Shown piece by piece: positions 24,599 to 34,190 of a DNA stretch of 64,000 nucleotides. The stretch covers positions 375,175-439,174 of the forward strand of contig NZ_RYYU01000001.1 in the NCBI RefSeq assembly GCF_003977605.1. The letters are read 5' to 3'. Source of the stretch: Prevotella koreensis (GTDB lineage: Bacteria > Bacteroidota > Bacteroidia > Bacteroidales > Bacteroidaceae). The position numbers and the translations under genes were made by a program. A model generated the notes under the pieces. That model had not been told where the DNA came from. It worked only from the letters and a program-made list of their open reading frames with translations, and did not search any database. The first letter of the stretch is position 1, and the number at the start of each line of letters is the position of its first letter.

Positions 24599-26928
24599 TT
24601 GAAGAAATTCCACGATACACCGAATCGCAATACACGTTCGTTGAGCGGATAGTGTGGTGTGAAGAAGTAGTTGCGGTTTCCCGAACCGGCATTCACATGG
24701 CTCATCATCACGAAAAATCTTGTATGCTTCAAGTGCATGTTGGCATAGATATTGACTATCGGATAGTTACCTATCTGCACTCGCTGATTGCCTGTTTCTT
24801 GAATCGTGAACTGACCCAGTGAGGGTGAATAGTCGGGAGCATAATACTTTGTGAAGTATCTTATGTCGGCTCCGAGGTCGCAACGCAGAACGCGGGCAAT
24901 CATGAAATTCAGATAGAGATTTGTATATACGTTCAGCGCGGGCACCGGAATCACGTCCTTGTTGCTTGACTTCTGATAGGTGAGCACTGTCTCCCAGTTG
25001 AGAGGACCGATGTTGAAGTCTTGCGATAGTTGTGCAGTGAGCAGGCTGATGTTCCCTGCATGTTGTCTCACCGTAATGTTGTTGCCCGTGCGCAGATACT
25101 TGTCGGTGATGGTGTATTGCTGTCCGAAATAGGTATGGTTCTTCAATGTCTCGGCTGCAATGCGCAACATGGTGCGTTTTTTTTTTAGAGTGAAGCGTCC
25201 CTCGATGCGTGTTCTTATTTCTTTAGACATATCATCGTTGTCCCAACGGTGATGTCTGGAATGGTAGTGACGGTAGTAGAATGTCGGGTTGAGTCTGTGT
25301 ATGTATGCGTTAGCAGCCAAACCGACAGTGTCGCCGAGGAAAGCGAAGTTTATATCGGCGGTGGCATTGAGTTTAAGTTGCCCCGCATCCTCGCCCACGA
25401 GCCATGTCTCTGCCGTCACATCGTAATGGAATGTCTGTCCCGAAGTCTTGTTCAACTGTCCTCCGATGCTTAATGTGTGCTCGTTATAGGCTGTTGTACC
25501 TCCGGTGTTATCCGGCAAAACGAAATGGCGAAGGTCTGATGTGGCGAATACTTTCAGTCCTGCTTTTGCCCATTTGTTGAACCCTTCGAGTAGTGCTATT
25601 GCGAAAGTATTCTTCAGTTCGTAGTGATTTGTTTTGTCGTATATCGAATCACCATTGGCGAATAAACCTTTGTAATAATCGTTAGCATAATAGTTTTCCG
25701 GCGTTTCGTATGCTTGGAATATGCGTCTGTAATTATCCAGTTTCAAGGTATGTATGAAACCGGTCACAGGTACATACTCATTCTTCATCCACTCCGTGCC
25801 CTCTTTCGCTTTTGACTCGGCAGCAATCAGACTGTCAGCCATTTCCTTTCCTGTTATGGTGATGCGTCCCGAGTCGGCGACCGTCATGCTGTCTGTAGGC
25901 TGGTTGCCTGCAATCTTTGCGTCGTCCGGTCTCCCTGCGAATGTTTCTTTTTTGTCGTAGGCATCCTCGTCGAAGTCGCGTCCGTCTCGCTTTGCCTTTC
26001 TCTTTTCCTCTTCTTTGGCTTTCTCTGCCTCGTTTTCTTTCTTTGAAGCGATAGCAAATTTCTTCGCTTCTATTTCCTCTTTGGTCATGGGCACCTTACG
26101 GTTGAAGCCGATGTTGTAGCGGTGGGAGAGGAAAACGTGCTGGTTGTCGTTGCGATTCCAGTTTTTGGAGAGTACCGTAGGAATCTCGTTAGTACTGAAA
26201 TTGTCATCGAATATCTCCGGATGTGTGATGTATCTGTCGTCTGTGATACCTCCGTTTTCCGTTACTTTCTCGTGGTTTGTCGATAAGAGAATATGTGCTT
26301 GGTATTGTTCTCCGAGATATGATCCGTACATTGAGTAGTTGAAATGGCTCGCACTTTGGTTCTGATAATATCCTCTGCCGTAAAGATAGTCGAACTTGAA
26401 GCCCACTCCGAGTTTTTTTCCCGCGTTCACTGCAAACAAAATCTTCAGGTGTTCCTCGCCATCGGTACGGTCGCCAGCCGTGTTGAACGACACGTTTGTT
26501 ATCGGAGAAAGAGTGCTTGTGAAGTGGAACTGCGATGGACGTATGAAGAAATAGTCGTATGGCTGCATGAATATGAACTGCTCTTGTTCGTTGCGGTCGG
26601 CAAAGATACGATTCTGTCGTGGTGCTCCGAGGTTGCCAAGACTGTTGTATTCGCCACGCAGTCCGGTATTGAAAATGGAGTTCATATACATGTGCGGCAT
26701 CGTGTCGGGCAGCGACATCAGTCTGTCGCCGAAACGTTCATCGATAGTCCACACCTTCAGTCCTTTCGGAATTTCCTTGTGTTTGGTGCCGAGCGAGTCG
26801 CTCTTGTTCTTCCTTTTTGCCGGTGTCATTATCTCCCCGTCTTCGTTTATTGACGAGAAATCTATTTGTGCCATGACAGTTGTTGTCATGACCATGAGCA
26901 TTGAGATAAGAAAAAGAGTTCTCTTCAT
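24595..26928 (-). CDS. Putative porin, outer-membrane beta-barrel protein
   Basis: A 777-residue exported protein. The signal peptide is about 1-20 (ends TTVMAQ). There is a charged low-complexity insert near residues 275-315 (KKENEAEKAKEEEKRKAKRD) and many alternating hydrophobic strands ending in RFGVSWNFFN, an aromatic C-terminus suited to barrel assembly. It matches the Bacteroidetes putative porin family (PF14121-like). Its start codon directly follows the stop of an 84-residue membrane protein gene, so the two are coupled. Confidence 0.75.
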   Translation of the reverse strand: MKRTLFLISMLMVMTTTVMAQIDFSSINEDGEIMTPAKRKNKSDSLGTKHKEIPKGLKVWTIDERFGDRLMSLPDTMPHMYMNSIFNTGLRGEYNSLGNLGAPRQNRIFADRNEQEQFIFMQPYDYFFIRPSQFHFTSTLSPITNVSFNTAGDRTDGEEHLKILFAVNAGKKLGVGFKFDYLYGRGYYQNQSASHFNYSMYGSYLGEQYQAHILLSTNHEKVTENGGITDDRYITHPEIFDDNFSTNEIPTVLSKNWNRNDNQHVFLSHRYNIGFNRKVPMTKEEIEAKKFAIASKKENEAEKAKEEEKRKAKRDGRDFDEDAYDKKETFAGRPDDAKIAGNQPTDSMTVADSGRITITGKEMADSLIAAESKAKEGTEWMKNEYVPVTGFIHTLKLDNYRRIFQAYETPENYYANDYYKGLFANGDSIYDKTNHYELKNTFAIALLEGFNKWAKAGLKVFATSDLRHFVLPDNTGGTTAYNEHTLSIGGQLNKTSGQTFHYDVTAETWLVGEDAGQLKLNATADINFAFLGDTVGLAANAYIHRLNPTFYYRHYHSRHHRWDNDDMSKEIRTRIEGRFTLKKKRTMLRIAAETLKNHTYFGQQYTITDKYLRTGNNITVRQHAGNISLLTAQLSQDFNIGPLNWETVLTYQKSSNKDVIPVPALNVYTNLYLNFMIARVLRCDLGADIRYFTKYYAPDYSPSLGQFTIQETGNQRVQIGNYPIVNIYANMHLKHTRFFVMMSHVNAGSGNRNYFFTPHYPLNERVLRFGVSWNFFN

Positions 26929-27183
26929 TTATTTCATCACGCGGAAAATACATTCAACAAACTTCAGAACCATAGAGCCAAGCACGATATAGGTTCCCGT
27001 ATCACGGTCGCCGAAGAAATAGATACACATACCTACAATGGCTCCGAGAATGAAAAACGTGTTCAGCCAGTTGCGCAGTACGAAATATCTGTTAGGGTCT
27101 TTCTCCTTGCGATGTATGCGGTGGTCGGGGCGTTGTGCCAGTCCCTCCTGTTCGTTGTTTGTTATATCTTCGTAATTATCCAT
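26929..27183 (-). CDS. Small two-helix membrane protein upstream of the porin
   Basis: An 84-residue protein with a polar N-terminal half (about 1-35, many charged residues) and two hydrophobic helices (about 38-58 and 63-80) joined by FFGDRDTGTY. Its TAA stop is immediately followed by the porin ATG, so translation is probably coupled. No family is confidently recognised; the layout suggests an inner-membrane protein. Confidence 0.65.
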   Translation of the reverse strand: MDNYEDITNNEQEGLAQRPDHRIHRKEKDPNRYFVLRNWLNTFFILGAIVGMCIYFFGDRDTGTYIVLGSMVLKFVECIFRVMK

Positions 27184-27327
27184 GTCTGTTTTATTTTTAA
27201 ATATTATTGCTCCGGCATTATATTTCCCGACAAAGGTAACAAATAATGTCGGTTATCTGTCCTTTTGATTGTTTTTTTACGTATTTTTTGTAATATCATT
27301 CATCGCTCAACCCTCAACTCTCAACGC

Positions 27328-29367
27328 TCAACCTTCACCGCTCAGCATCCCTCTCAGCCTTATTATCTCATCGCGATACTGCGCAGCCTGTAAGAAATCG
27401 AGTTCCTTTGCTGCCTTTTTCATCAATGAAGTAGTGTTTTCGATGCTCTTCTCTATCTGTTCTCGACTCATCTTCTGCATTATCGGGTCGGCAACCATGT
27501 CCATTCCGTCCATCTCTATGTATGGCTTATATGCCTTTTCCTTTACAGGTTTGATTACTTCTTCGCCACCATTTCTCACGAGTGAGTTTCTGTCCACAGA
27601 CTTTACTATCTGCCTTGGTGTAATGCCATGCTCTTCGTTGTATTTCAACTGCTTTGTTCGACGGCGCAGTGTTTCGTCGATAGTCTGCTGCATGCTTCGC
27701 GTTATGGTGTCGGCATACATTATCACCTTACCGTTAACGTTGCGTGCCGCGCGTCCGGCAGTCTGTGTCAACGAACGGTGAGAGCGTAGAAAACCCTCCT
27801 TATCTGCATCGAGAATGGCAACGAGTGACACCTCCGGAAGGTCGAGTCCCTCGCGCAGCAGGTTCACTCCCACCAGCACATCGAACACACCCTGTCGCAG
27901 GTCGGTCATTATCTTCACGCGGTCGAGTGTCGCCACGTCACTGTGTATGTAGTTCGCCCGCACGCCATTGTTGAGCAAATACTCTGTAAGTTCTTCCGCC
28001 ATGCGTTTCGTAAGGGTAGTGACAAGCACGCGTTCGTTGCGTTCGCTGCGTTCCACAATTTCGTTCAGCAGGTCGTCAATCTGGTTCTCGCTCGGTCTCA
28101 CTTCAATCTCCGGGTCGAGCAGTCCGGTGGGACGTATCACCTGTTCCACAACGACACCCTCTGCCTCATTCAGTTCATAGTCTGCCGGTGTGGCAGAAAC
28201 GTAAATCACTTGTTTTGCCATTTTCTGAAACTCCTCAAATTTTAGAGGGCGGTTATCGAATGCTGCCGGCAGGCGGAAGCCATATTCCACGAGGTTGGTC
28301 TTTCGTGCGCGGTCGCCTCCATACATGGCACTTATCTGCGGAACACTGACATGGCTCTCGTCAATCACGAGCAGATAGTTTTCCGGAAAGAAGTCGAACA
28401 GGCAATAAGGGCGTTCCCCTGCCTGTCTGCCATCGAAGTAACGGCTGTAGTTTTCTATGCCGGAGCAATGGCCGAGTTCCTTTATCATCTCCATGTCATA
28501 CTCCACACGCTCCTTTATTCGCTGTGCTTTCAGCGAGTCGCCGAGTTCTGTGAAAAACTCTATCCGTTCCATGAGATCGTCCTGTATCATGCGTATTGCC
28601 GATGCGGTCTGCTCTTTGGACGTTACGAAAAGATTGGCGGGATAAATCTGGTATTCGTCGAATCGCGCCATACTGTGATAGGTCACAGAGTCGAGTTCCT
28701 CAATGCTGTCAATCTCATCGTCCCACCACGATACGCGCAGCACATTGTCACTGTAAGCCATGAACACGTCCACCGTGTCACCCTTCACCCTGAAGTTTCC
28801 GCGTTTCAGTTCTATATCGTTCCTCACGTATAGTGCATTCACCAGTTGCCGGAGGAAAATGTTGCGGTCGAGCCGCTGTCCTTTCATTATCGTTATGACG
28901 CTGTTTGCCATTGCAACAGGTCCTCCCATACCGTATATGCACGACACCGACGATACCACGACAACGTCTTTTCTGCCGGAAAGCAGCGATGATACGGCAG
29001 AAAGGCGCAGGCGGTCAATCTCCTCGTTTATGGCAAGGTCTTTCTCGATATATGTATCGGTGTGTGGCAGATAAGCCTCCGGTTGGTAATAGTCGTAGTA
29101 ACTGACATAATATTCCACAGCATTCTCCGGGAAGAAGTTCTTCATCTCTTGGTACAACTGTGCCGCCAACGTCTTGTTATGGCTCAGTATCAGCGTAGGT
29201 CGCTGCACTTTTGCTATGACATTCGCCACGGTAAACGTCTTGCCCGACCCTGTAACGCCGAGCAACACTTGTGCCTTCTCTCCGCGTTCCACTCCCGCGG
29301 CCAACTGGTTTATAGCCTCCGGTTGGTCGCCTGTCGGCTCATATTGCGATGTCAGTTTGAAATCCAT
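27328..29367 (-). CDS. uvrB: UvrABC excinuclease subunit B
   Basis: A 679-residue nucleotide excision repair helicase. Walker A GVTGSGKT is at 37-44. The beta-hairpin YYDYYQPEAY that probes DNA strands follows. Helicase motifs include DESH, SATP, and QTAGRAARN. A C-terminal UVR motif (about 635-670) is present for UvrC binding. The length is normal. The -7 element lies only 4 bases before the ATG, so the message may be leaderless. Confidence 0.97.
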   Translation of the reverse strand: MDFKLTSQYEPTGDQPEAINQLAAGVERGEKAQVLLGVTGSGKTFTVANVIAKVQRPTLILSHNKTLAAQLYQEMKNFFPENAVEYYVSYYDYYQPEAYLPHTDTYIEKDLAINEEIDRLRLSAVSSLLSGRKDVVVVSSVSCIYGMGGPVAMANSVITIMKGQRLDRNIFLRQLVNALYVRNDIELKRGNFRVKGDTVDVFMAYSDNVLRVSWWDDEIDSIEELDSVTYHSMARFDEYQIYPANLFVTSKEQTASAIRMIQDDLMERIEFFTELGDSLKAQRIKERVEYDMEMIKELGHCSGIENYSRYFDGRQAGERPYCLFDFFPENYLLVIDESHVSVPQISAMYGGDRARKTNLVEYGFRLPAAFDNRPLKFEEFQKMAKQVIYVSATPADYELNEAEGVVVEQVIRPTGLLDPEIEVRPSENQIDDLLNEIVERSERNERVLVTTLTKRMAEELTEYLLNNGVRANYIHSDVATLDRVKIMTDLRQGVFDVLVGVNLLREGLDLPEVSLVAILDADKEGFLRSHRSLTQTAGRAARNVNGKVIMYADTITRSMQQTIDETLRRRTKQLKYNEEHGITPRQIVKSVDRNSLVRNGGEEVIKPVKEKAYKPYIEMDGMDMVADPIMQKMSREQIEKSIENTTSLMKKAAKELDFLQAAQYRDEIIRLRGMLSGEG

Positions 29368-29371
29368 ATTG

Positions 29372-29403
29372 CAAAATTACTCATAATTCTCCATTATAGC
29401 AAA
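29372..29403 (-). promoter_or_regulatory. uvrB promoter, probably giving a leaderless mRNA
   Basis: On the reverse strand: TTTG (29403-29400), 20-base spacer, TAATTTTG (29379-29372), then CAAT and the ATG (29367). A start 4-7 bases after the -7 box falls on or next to the A of ATG. Confidence 0.65.
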
Positions 29404-29430
29404 TCTTTCACTCCGTAATTTCTAATGTTA

Positions 29431-29520
29431 TGCCGACCAAATTCGCCTGTTTTGGTAAGCAATTTGGGCGAAACTGCAAACCAATTTCGCCCAAATTACT
29501 TTGCAAATTCGCCCGTTTTA
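29431..29520. repeat. Dispersed iterated repeat family B, copy B2
   Basis: Four iterations of the roughly 20-bp unit in alternating sense: CCAAATTCGCC, AATTTGGGCGAAACTGC, CCAATTTCGCCCAAATT, GCAAATTCGCCCGTTTTA. The middle pair forms a 13-bp hairpin (AATTTGGGCGAAA with its complement). It lies between uvrB and the outer-membrane protein gene. Confidence 0.75.
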
Positions 29521-29578
29521 CTCTCTTACTTACAGAATAACGGCAAGAAAAGAAAGGCTAAACACACTCTATCTACAA

Positions 29579-32038
29579 TCACTTGTTCATGCCTCCGATG
29601 TTGTTAATCGTCTCGCTCTGTGACTTTTGCTGTATATAGTCGTTCTGTATTTTCGATTGACGTTGATTCATCTGCTGTCCGTTATTCTTACCGAATGTGT
29701 AAGAAACATTGAGTGATATGTTTCTGATAGGTATATGTATGTTCTGTGTTCTCTCGAAGTCATGACCTTTACTGTATGTGTCCATTTTTATGATGCCACC
29801 TTTCGCGAGACCTGTCGCAGCCTGTATGCCTATGTTCAGTTTGTCTTTCAGGAACGCCTTTGAGATATTTGCCGATACGATGTTATATCCGGTAGTCCAT
29901 CCCTGTATGGTATGGGTCTTTGATGAGTTTATGAGATAAACGCCCAACTGCACATTCCACGGCAGTGTTTGCTGAATACCGGTCATGCCGTTGAAGTGCC
30001 AGCCCCTGTTGCTCATTGCCATTTCGTTGCTTTGCATATCGGTATAATTGACACCACCGTTAAAGAAAAGTCTTGTGTTCTTTGCCATGAGCCAGTTGGC
30101 ATATATGTTAAGTCCAACTTGTTTGCGCTGCATGATATTGCCATAGGTGGTGTGCAGAATATTATCGCGATAGAAACGGTATTCTCCTATTCCGTTGCCG
30201 GTATAGTTGTAGTGCAATGTGGCATTCATCATGAATCGTGATGAGAAAGTGTTTAACACCAATGAGATGTTGTGCGACTTTTCTATGTCGAGTTCGCTGT
30301 TTCCATAGGTTACGGAATATGGGTCGGGGTGATTCACGTATGGGTTAAGATAGGTTATACCCGGTCGCGAAATGCGCATGCTGTAAGTCAGTCCGATATT
30401 GCTTGTGGGTGTGGGTGAGTAGGAGAGTGATGCCGTCGGCACGATACTGCCATAGTTTATTGAGAAATTTTTGCCGTTACCCAATTTAAACTCCACGTCT
30501 TGCCATGTCTTCTCGTAGCGTAATCCGGCTTTCGTTCCGATTTTTTTCCATTTCCCGTTATACTCCGTATATCCCGCCAATACTCGGTTTTTGTAGGAAT
30601 ATTCCATGCTCAATTCCTTGTTATAGATGTTGTTGAGATAGTATTTCGAGTCTGATGTGGCGTTGTGCAATTGTATTTTCGCTCCGAGGTCGAGGTTGTG
30701 TCCGGTTGCAAGAGGCATTGAATAGTCTGCTTGGAAAATATGTTCCATTGTCTTGTTCCTACCATCGGAATAGCGGTCGGTGAGGTCTATGAATGTCGTA
30801 GAGGCTTCATGGAAATCGTTATACAACTTATTTTTTATCGGACTATTTGTTATCTGGTATGTCAGCGTAATTGACCGGGTTTTCTCTGCGTTGAAAAAGT
30901 GGCGGTAATCAATGCTTCCGGTAAGAGAAGTGTATCGGTTTACCATTTCCATGTCGTAAGAATAGGCGAATTTGTTGCCATATTTAGCACCGGACATGAT
31001 TGTAGATGGTTGGCCATGATTCTTCATTGTGTAATCGGTCATGCCGAATGTTGCGCTGAGAGAACTCATCGGGTTGATTTCGTAACCCATACTTACGTTT
31101 GCCATTGTGAACGGAACGCGCGTTTTTGAGTTTGATATGCTTGAGATTATGCCTGCATTGCTTTTCTGCTCAGTCATGACTTCAGTTTCCATTGGGAAAG
31201 ACTGGCTGTAGAAAACGTTTGTGTTGAACGAGAACTTGCCGGTCTGACCGCTGAGGAAAACCGCTGCCATCGCGTTTTTTATGCCCACCCCGGCACTCAC
31301 CGTTCCCATTATTCCGTCCATGCTCTGTGCTGCCTGCGAACCGATTTTGTTCGTTACGATGTTGAGAACACCGCCCACTCCTTCCGCGTCATATTTCGCT
31401 CCGGGGTTGGTTATCACTTCTATGTTCTTCACTGCTACGGCCGGCATACTTTTGAACACCATTGATGGGTTGGAAGAGAACATCACGTTGGGCTTGCCAT
31501 CGACAAGAACTTTGAAAGAGGAAGAGCCGTTGACAGTGATGTTGTCCTGTCCGTCAACGTTCACCATAGGCACTTTGCGCAGCATGTCGAGCACCGTTGC
31601 AGTCTTAGAGTCGGCATCTTCGGCAACGTTGTATATCATTCTGTCAACCTCCATTTTTACCAAAGGCTTCTGTGCAACTATTTCAACACCTTGCAGGGCG
31701 TGTGTCGATTCTTTTATGTATAGTGTTCCGAGATTAGTTGTGGTGTGATTTCCTAACTCCACATTAATCTGTAGGTCTTCCTTTCCAACGCTACTGAAAA
31801 CAAACTTGTATATTCCTTTGCCCGTAATCTGATGGCAGAACGAACCGTCATCTTTCGTGAGGAACATTGCAATGGCGGAACTTGCATCGCCTTTATCGTA
31901 AACCCTTACCGTGGCGTATGCCTCCGGTTCGTTGAGCGTAGAGTCTTTAAGCAATCCCGTTACTATTGTTGTCTGTGCGTTTATTGATAATGTAATTATT
32001 GACAATACCGTTAAAATACAAATTCTTAATTTATTCAT
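29579..32038 (-). CDS. TonB-receptor-like outer-membrane beta-barrel family protein
   Basis: An 819-residue outer-membrane protein. The signal peptide is about 1-21. A carboxypeptidase-regulatory-like Ig domain (about 24-110) is followed by a plug-like segment (about 120-230, with NITVNGSSSFKVLVDGKPN and VGGVLNIVTNK) and a long barrel. This is the arrangement of the outer membrane beta-barrel family related to TonB-dependent receptors, without a SusD partner nearby. The ligand is unknown. The Gln/Asn-rich end (about 790-819) is unusual for a barrel terminus. Confidence 0.75.
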   Translation of the reverse strand: MNKLRICILTVLSIITLSINAQTTIVTGLLKDSTLNEPEAYATVRVYDKGDASSAIAMFLTKDDGSFCHQITGKGIYKFVFSSVGKEDLQINVELGNHTTTNLGTLYIKESTHALQGVEIVAQKPLVKMEVDRMIYNVAEDADSKTATVLDMLRKVPMVNVDGQDNITVNGSSSFKVLVDGKPNVMFSSNPSMVFKSMPAVAVKNIEVITNPGAKYDAEGVGGVLNIVTNKIGSQAAQSMDGIMGTVSAGVGIKNAMAAVFLSGQTGKFSFNTNVFYSQSFPMETEVMTEQKSNAGIISSISNSKTRVPFTMANVSMGYEINPMSSLSATFGMTDYTMKNHGQPSTIMSGAKYGNKFAYSYDMEMVNRYTSLTGSIDYRHFFNAEKTRSITLTYQITNSPIKNKLYNDFHEASTTFIDLTDRYSDGRNKTMEHIFQADYSMPLATGHNLDLGAKIQLHNATSDSKYYLNNIYNKELSMEYSYKNRVLAGYTEYNGKWKKIGTKAGLRYEKTWQDVEFKLGNGKNFSINYGSIVPTASLSYSPTPTSNIGLTYSMRISRPGITYLNPYVNHPDPYSVTYGNSELDIEKSHNISLVLNTFSSRFMMNATLHYNYTGNGIGEYRFYRDNILHTTYGNIMQRKQVGLNIYANWLMAKNTRLFFNGGVNYTDMQSNEMAMSNRGWHFNGMTGIQQTLPWNVQLGVYLINSSKTHTIQGWTTGYNIVSANISKAFLKDKLNIGIQAATGLAKGGIIKMDTYSKGHDFERTQNIHIPIRNISLNVSYTFGKNNGQQMNQRQSKIQNDYIQQKSQSETINNIGGMNK

Positions 32039-32236
32039 TGTCTTTAAATAATAATTTTAATTATGCAAAGATAATAATATTCCTGTAAACCGCAAACGAT
32101 TATTCCCCCTTTTTATTCATATTCTGATTTTACACAAAGCCACATTTTAGACAAAAAAGGTGTATCTTTATGTCCCCAAAATCTGTCTTAGTGTTTAAAA
32201 TCTTTGTGTCTTTTAACGAAAAAAAGCATTGTGTGC

Positions 32237-32267
32237 TTTGCAGTTAATAGAAATATGTGTAATTTTG
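32237..32267 (+). promoter_or_regulatory. bamD promoter
   Basis: TTTG (32237-32240), a 19-base spacer, and TAATTTTG (32260-32267). It is an exact consensus match and rules out any bamD start upstream of about 32272. Confidence 0.82.
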
Positions 32268-32285
32268 CACCTAAATTTCCAAATA

Positions 32286-33134
32286 ATGAAGAAGACCATT
32301 CTCTCGGCTTTAGTTGCAGTCTTGTTGCTCAGCGGTTGTGCTGCCGAATTCAATAAAGTTTATAAGTCAAGCAATGTAGATTACAAGTACGAATATGCGA
32401 AGGAATGTTTCGCGATGGGTAAATATATCCGTGCCGTAACACTTCTACAAGAACTTGTCACTATTGAGAAGGGAACGGACAATGGTGAGGAGTGTCTCTA
32501 TATGCTGGCGATGGCAGAGTATATGTCGAAAGACTATCAGACGGCTGCGGAATACTTCAAAAAGTATTTTGAAGCCTATCCGAGAGGAGTGTATGCGGAA
32601 ATGGCAGCATTCTATATCGGTGAGAGTCTGTATATGAGTACGCCCGAACCTCGCCTTGACCAAACCCCGACTTATACGGCGATAACGGCATATCAGGAAT
32701 ACCTCGACCTCTTCCCGAATGCCGCAAGGAGAGAAGAAGCACAGCGCAAGTTGATGGAACTGCAAGACAAGTTGGTGCAGAAAGAACTTGCCGCGTCGCA
32801 ACTTTACTATAATCTCGGCCCTTATTTCGGCAACTGTCTTAGTGGAGGAAGCAACTATGAGGCGTGTGTTATAACGGCAGAGAACGCTTTGAAGGACTAT
32901 CCTTTCTGTCAAGAGCGTGAGAAATTTGCAACACTGATAATGAAAAGTAAGTTCGAACTCGCAGAGCGAAGTGTTGATGCGAAGAAACTTGATAGATTCC
33001 GCGATGCAGAAGACGAGTGCTATGGATTCATCAATGAATATCCCGACTCAAAGGAACGTGCCACTGCGGAGAAATATATAGAGATATGTAAGAAATTCAC
33101 CGGCACAGGAGAGAGTAAAGTTGAGGTTGAGTAA
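32286..33134 (+). CDS. bamD: Outer-membrane assembly lipoprotein BamD
   Basis: A 282-residue lipoprotein with signal ending LLLSGC (Cys about 19), followed by tetratricopeptide-like helices (about 35-240) such as YEYAKECFAMGKYIRA and YFKKYFEAYPRGVYA. This is the BamD/YfiO arrangement; BamD works with BamA to insert barrel proteins. ATG 32286 was chosen because the promoter lies directly upstream and the lipoprotein signal starts here. rpoZ and DUF4293 follow, the standard Bacteroidetes order. Confidence 0.9.
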   Translation: MKKTILSALVAVLLLSGCAAEFNKVYKSSNVDYKYEYAKECFAMGKYIRAVTLLQELVTIEKGTDNGEECLYMLAMAEYMSKDYQTAAEYFKKYFEAYPRGVYAEMAAFYIGESLYMSTPEPRLDQTPTYTAITAYQEYLDLFPNAARREEAQRKLMELQDKLVQKELAASQLYYNLGPYFGNCLSGGSNYEACVITAENALKDYPFCQEREKFATLIMKSKFELAERSVDAKKLDRFRDAEDECYGFINEYPDSKERATAEKYIEICKKFTGTGESKVEVE

Positions 33135-33255
33135 CGACTGCACTTTTCGCGCCTCTTTTATTTTAAAAGAATATATTTTCTCGAACTTTTTGAATAATGA
33201 ACGGAACGGGGACGGGTAATGAAAAATGAAATAATAATAAAATTAAGATAAAGAA

Positions 33256-33606
33256 ATGGATTACAAAAAGTCAAAAGCACCGGTAAACACTGTCACACGT
33301 AACATTATGGATCTTTGTGATAACACAGATAACATATATGAGAGTGTGGCAATAATTTCGAAAAGGGCAAATCAAATCTCCGCAGAGATAAAGCAAGATC
33401 TGAGCAAGAAGTTGGCAGAGTTTGCTTCATACAATGATAGTCTGGAGGAAGTGTTCGAGAATCGTGAGCAGATAGAAATCTCACGCTATTATGAAAAACT
33501 TCCTAAATCTACTTTGCTTGCGACACAGGAGTTTGTTGATGGTAATGTTGTATGGCGCGACCTGAACAAGGATGCGCAAAATCAAGACGATAATGCTCCA
33601 GCGTAA
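33256..33606 (+). CDS. rpoZ: RNA polymerase omega subunit
   Basis: A 116-residue Bacteroidetes-type omega protein. NIYESVAIISKRANQIS (about 26-42) corresponds to the conserved omega helix that clasps the beta' C-terminus. A polar Asp/Asn-rich tail follows. Position between bamD and DUF4293 is the conserved setting in the phylum. It overlaps the next gene by 14 bases. Confidence 0.85.
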   Translation: MDYKKSKAPVNTVTRNIMDLCDNTDNIYESVAIISKRANQISAEIKQDLSKKLAEFASYNDSLEEVFENREQIEISRYYEKLPKSTLLATQEFVDGNVVWRDLNKDAQNQDDNAPA

Positions 33607-34051
33607 ACAGACCATATTCCTATTGCTGGCATTCGTCCTCACCATCGTATGTCTTTGTATGCCGGTTGGAATGTACTTGCCGGCGAGTATGGAAGCATCA
33701 TCTGTGATGTTCAACCTATGGGTGAAACTGTCTGACGGAACGTATAATTTTTCGGTATGGCCTATGTTTGTGGTGCTACTGTTTTCCGGTGCGTTGACTG
33801 TGACGACAATATTCGCATATAAGAATCGCGTATTTCAGAGTCGTTTGTGTCTGATGTCAATGCTCCTTATGTTTGCGTGGTATCCCGCATATGTGGTGTA
33901 CGGTTTTGCCGTTCCGCTTGTAGAAAATGCTACGTTCATTCCTTCTCTTGTGGCAGCATTGCCATTTATCAACGTGGTTCTTCTGATTTTTGCTCGCCGT
34001 AGTATTCTCGCTGATGAGGCTATGGTGCGTGCAGCAGACAGGATAAGATGA
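33593..34051 (+). CDS. DUF4293 membrane protein
   Basis: A 152-residue protein with four hydrophobic helices (about 8-28, 50-72, 82-100, 110-130) and a short polar C-terminus. MLQRKQT is the usual DUF4293 start, and the gene overlaps rpoZ by 14 bases, which suggests coupled translation. Function is unknown; an inner-membrane location is inferred. Confidence 0.8.
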   Translation: MLQRKQTIFLLLAFVLTIVCLCMPVGMYLPASMEASSVMFNLWVKLSDGTYNFSVWPMFVVLLFSGALTVTTIFAYKNRVFQSRLCLMSMLLMFAWYPAYVVYGFAVPLVENATFIPSLVAALPFINVVLLIFARRSILADEAMVRAADRIR

Positions 34052-34088
34052 TTTCCAGGTAAGATAAGGAGAAAAAGGCAATAATATA

Positions 34089-34163
34089 GAAACAGAAAAG
34101 AAAGGTGAGAACACTTTTGTCTTGATGACAAATAGAGGTGTTCTCACCTTTCTTTTCTGTTTC
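34089..34163. terminator. 26-bp hairpin terminator (family C copy 1)
   Basis: A perfect 26-bp stem (arms 34089-34114 and 34138-34163, beginning GAAACAGAAAAGAAAGGTGA) encloses a loop that folds again (TTTGTC with GACAAA). It sits between the converging DUF4293 and lipoprotein genes. Its arms resemble those of the hairpin at 34905-34977. Confidence 0.85.
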
Positions 34164-34190
34164 TTTATATTATTTATAAGTAGGTTTTGA

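Noticed and set aside
33857..34147. Reading frames through the hairpins at 34.1 and 34.9 kb that look similar to each other
   Set aside because: The similarity comes from the related hairpin arms, not from protein coding; the frames cross real genes or stop at once.
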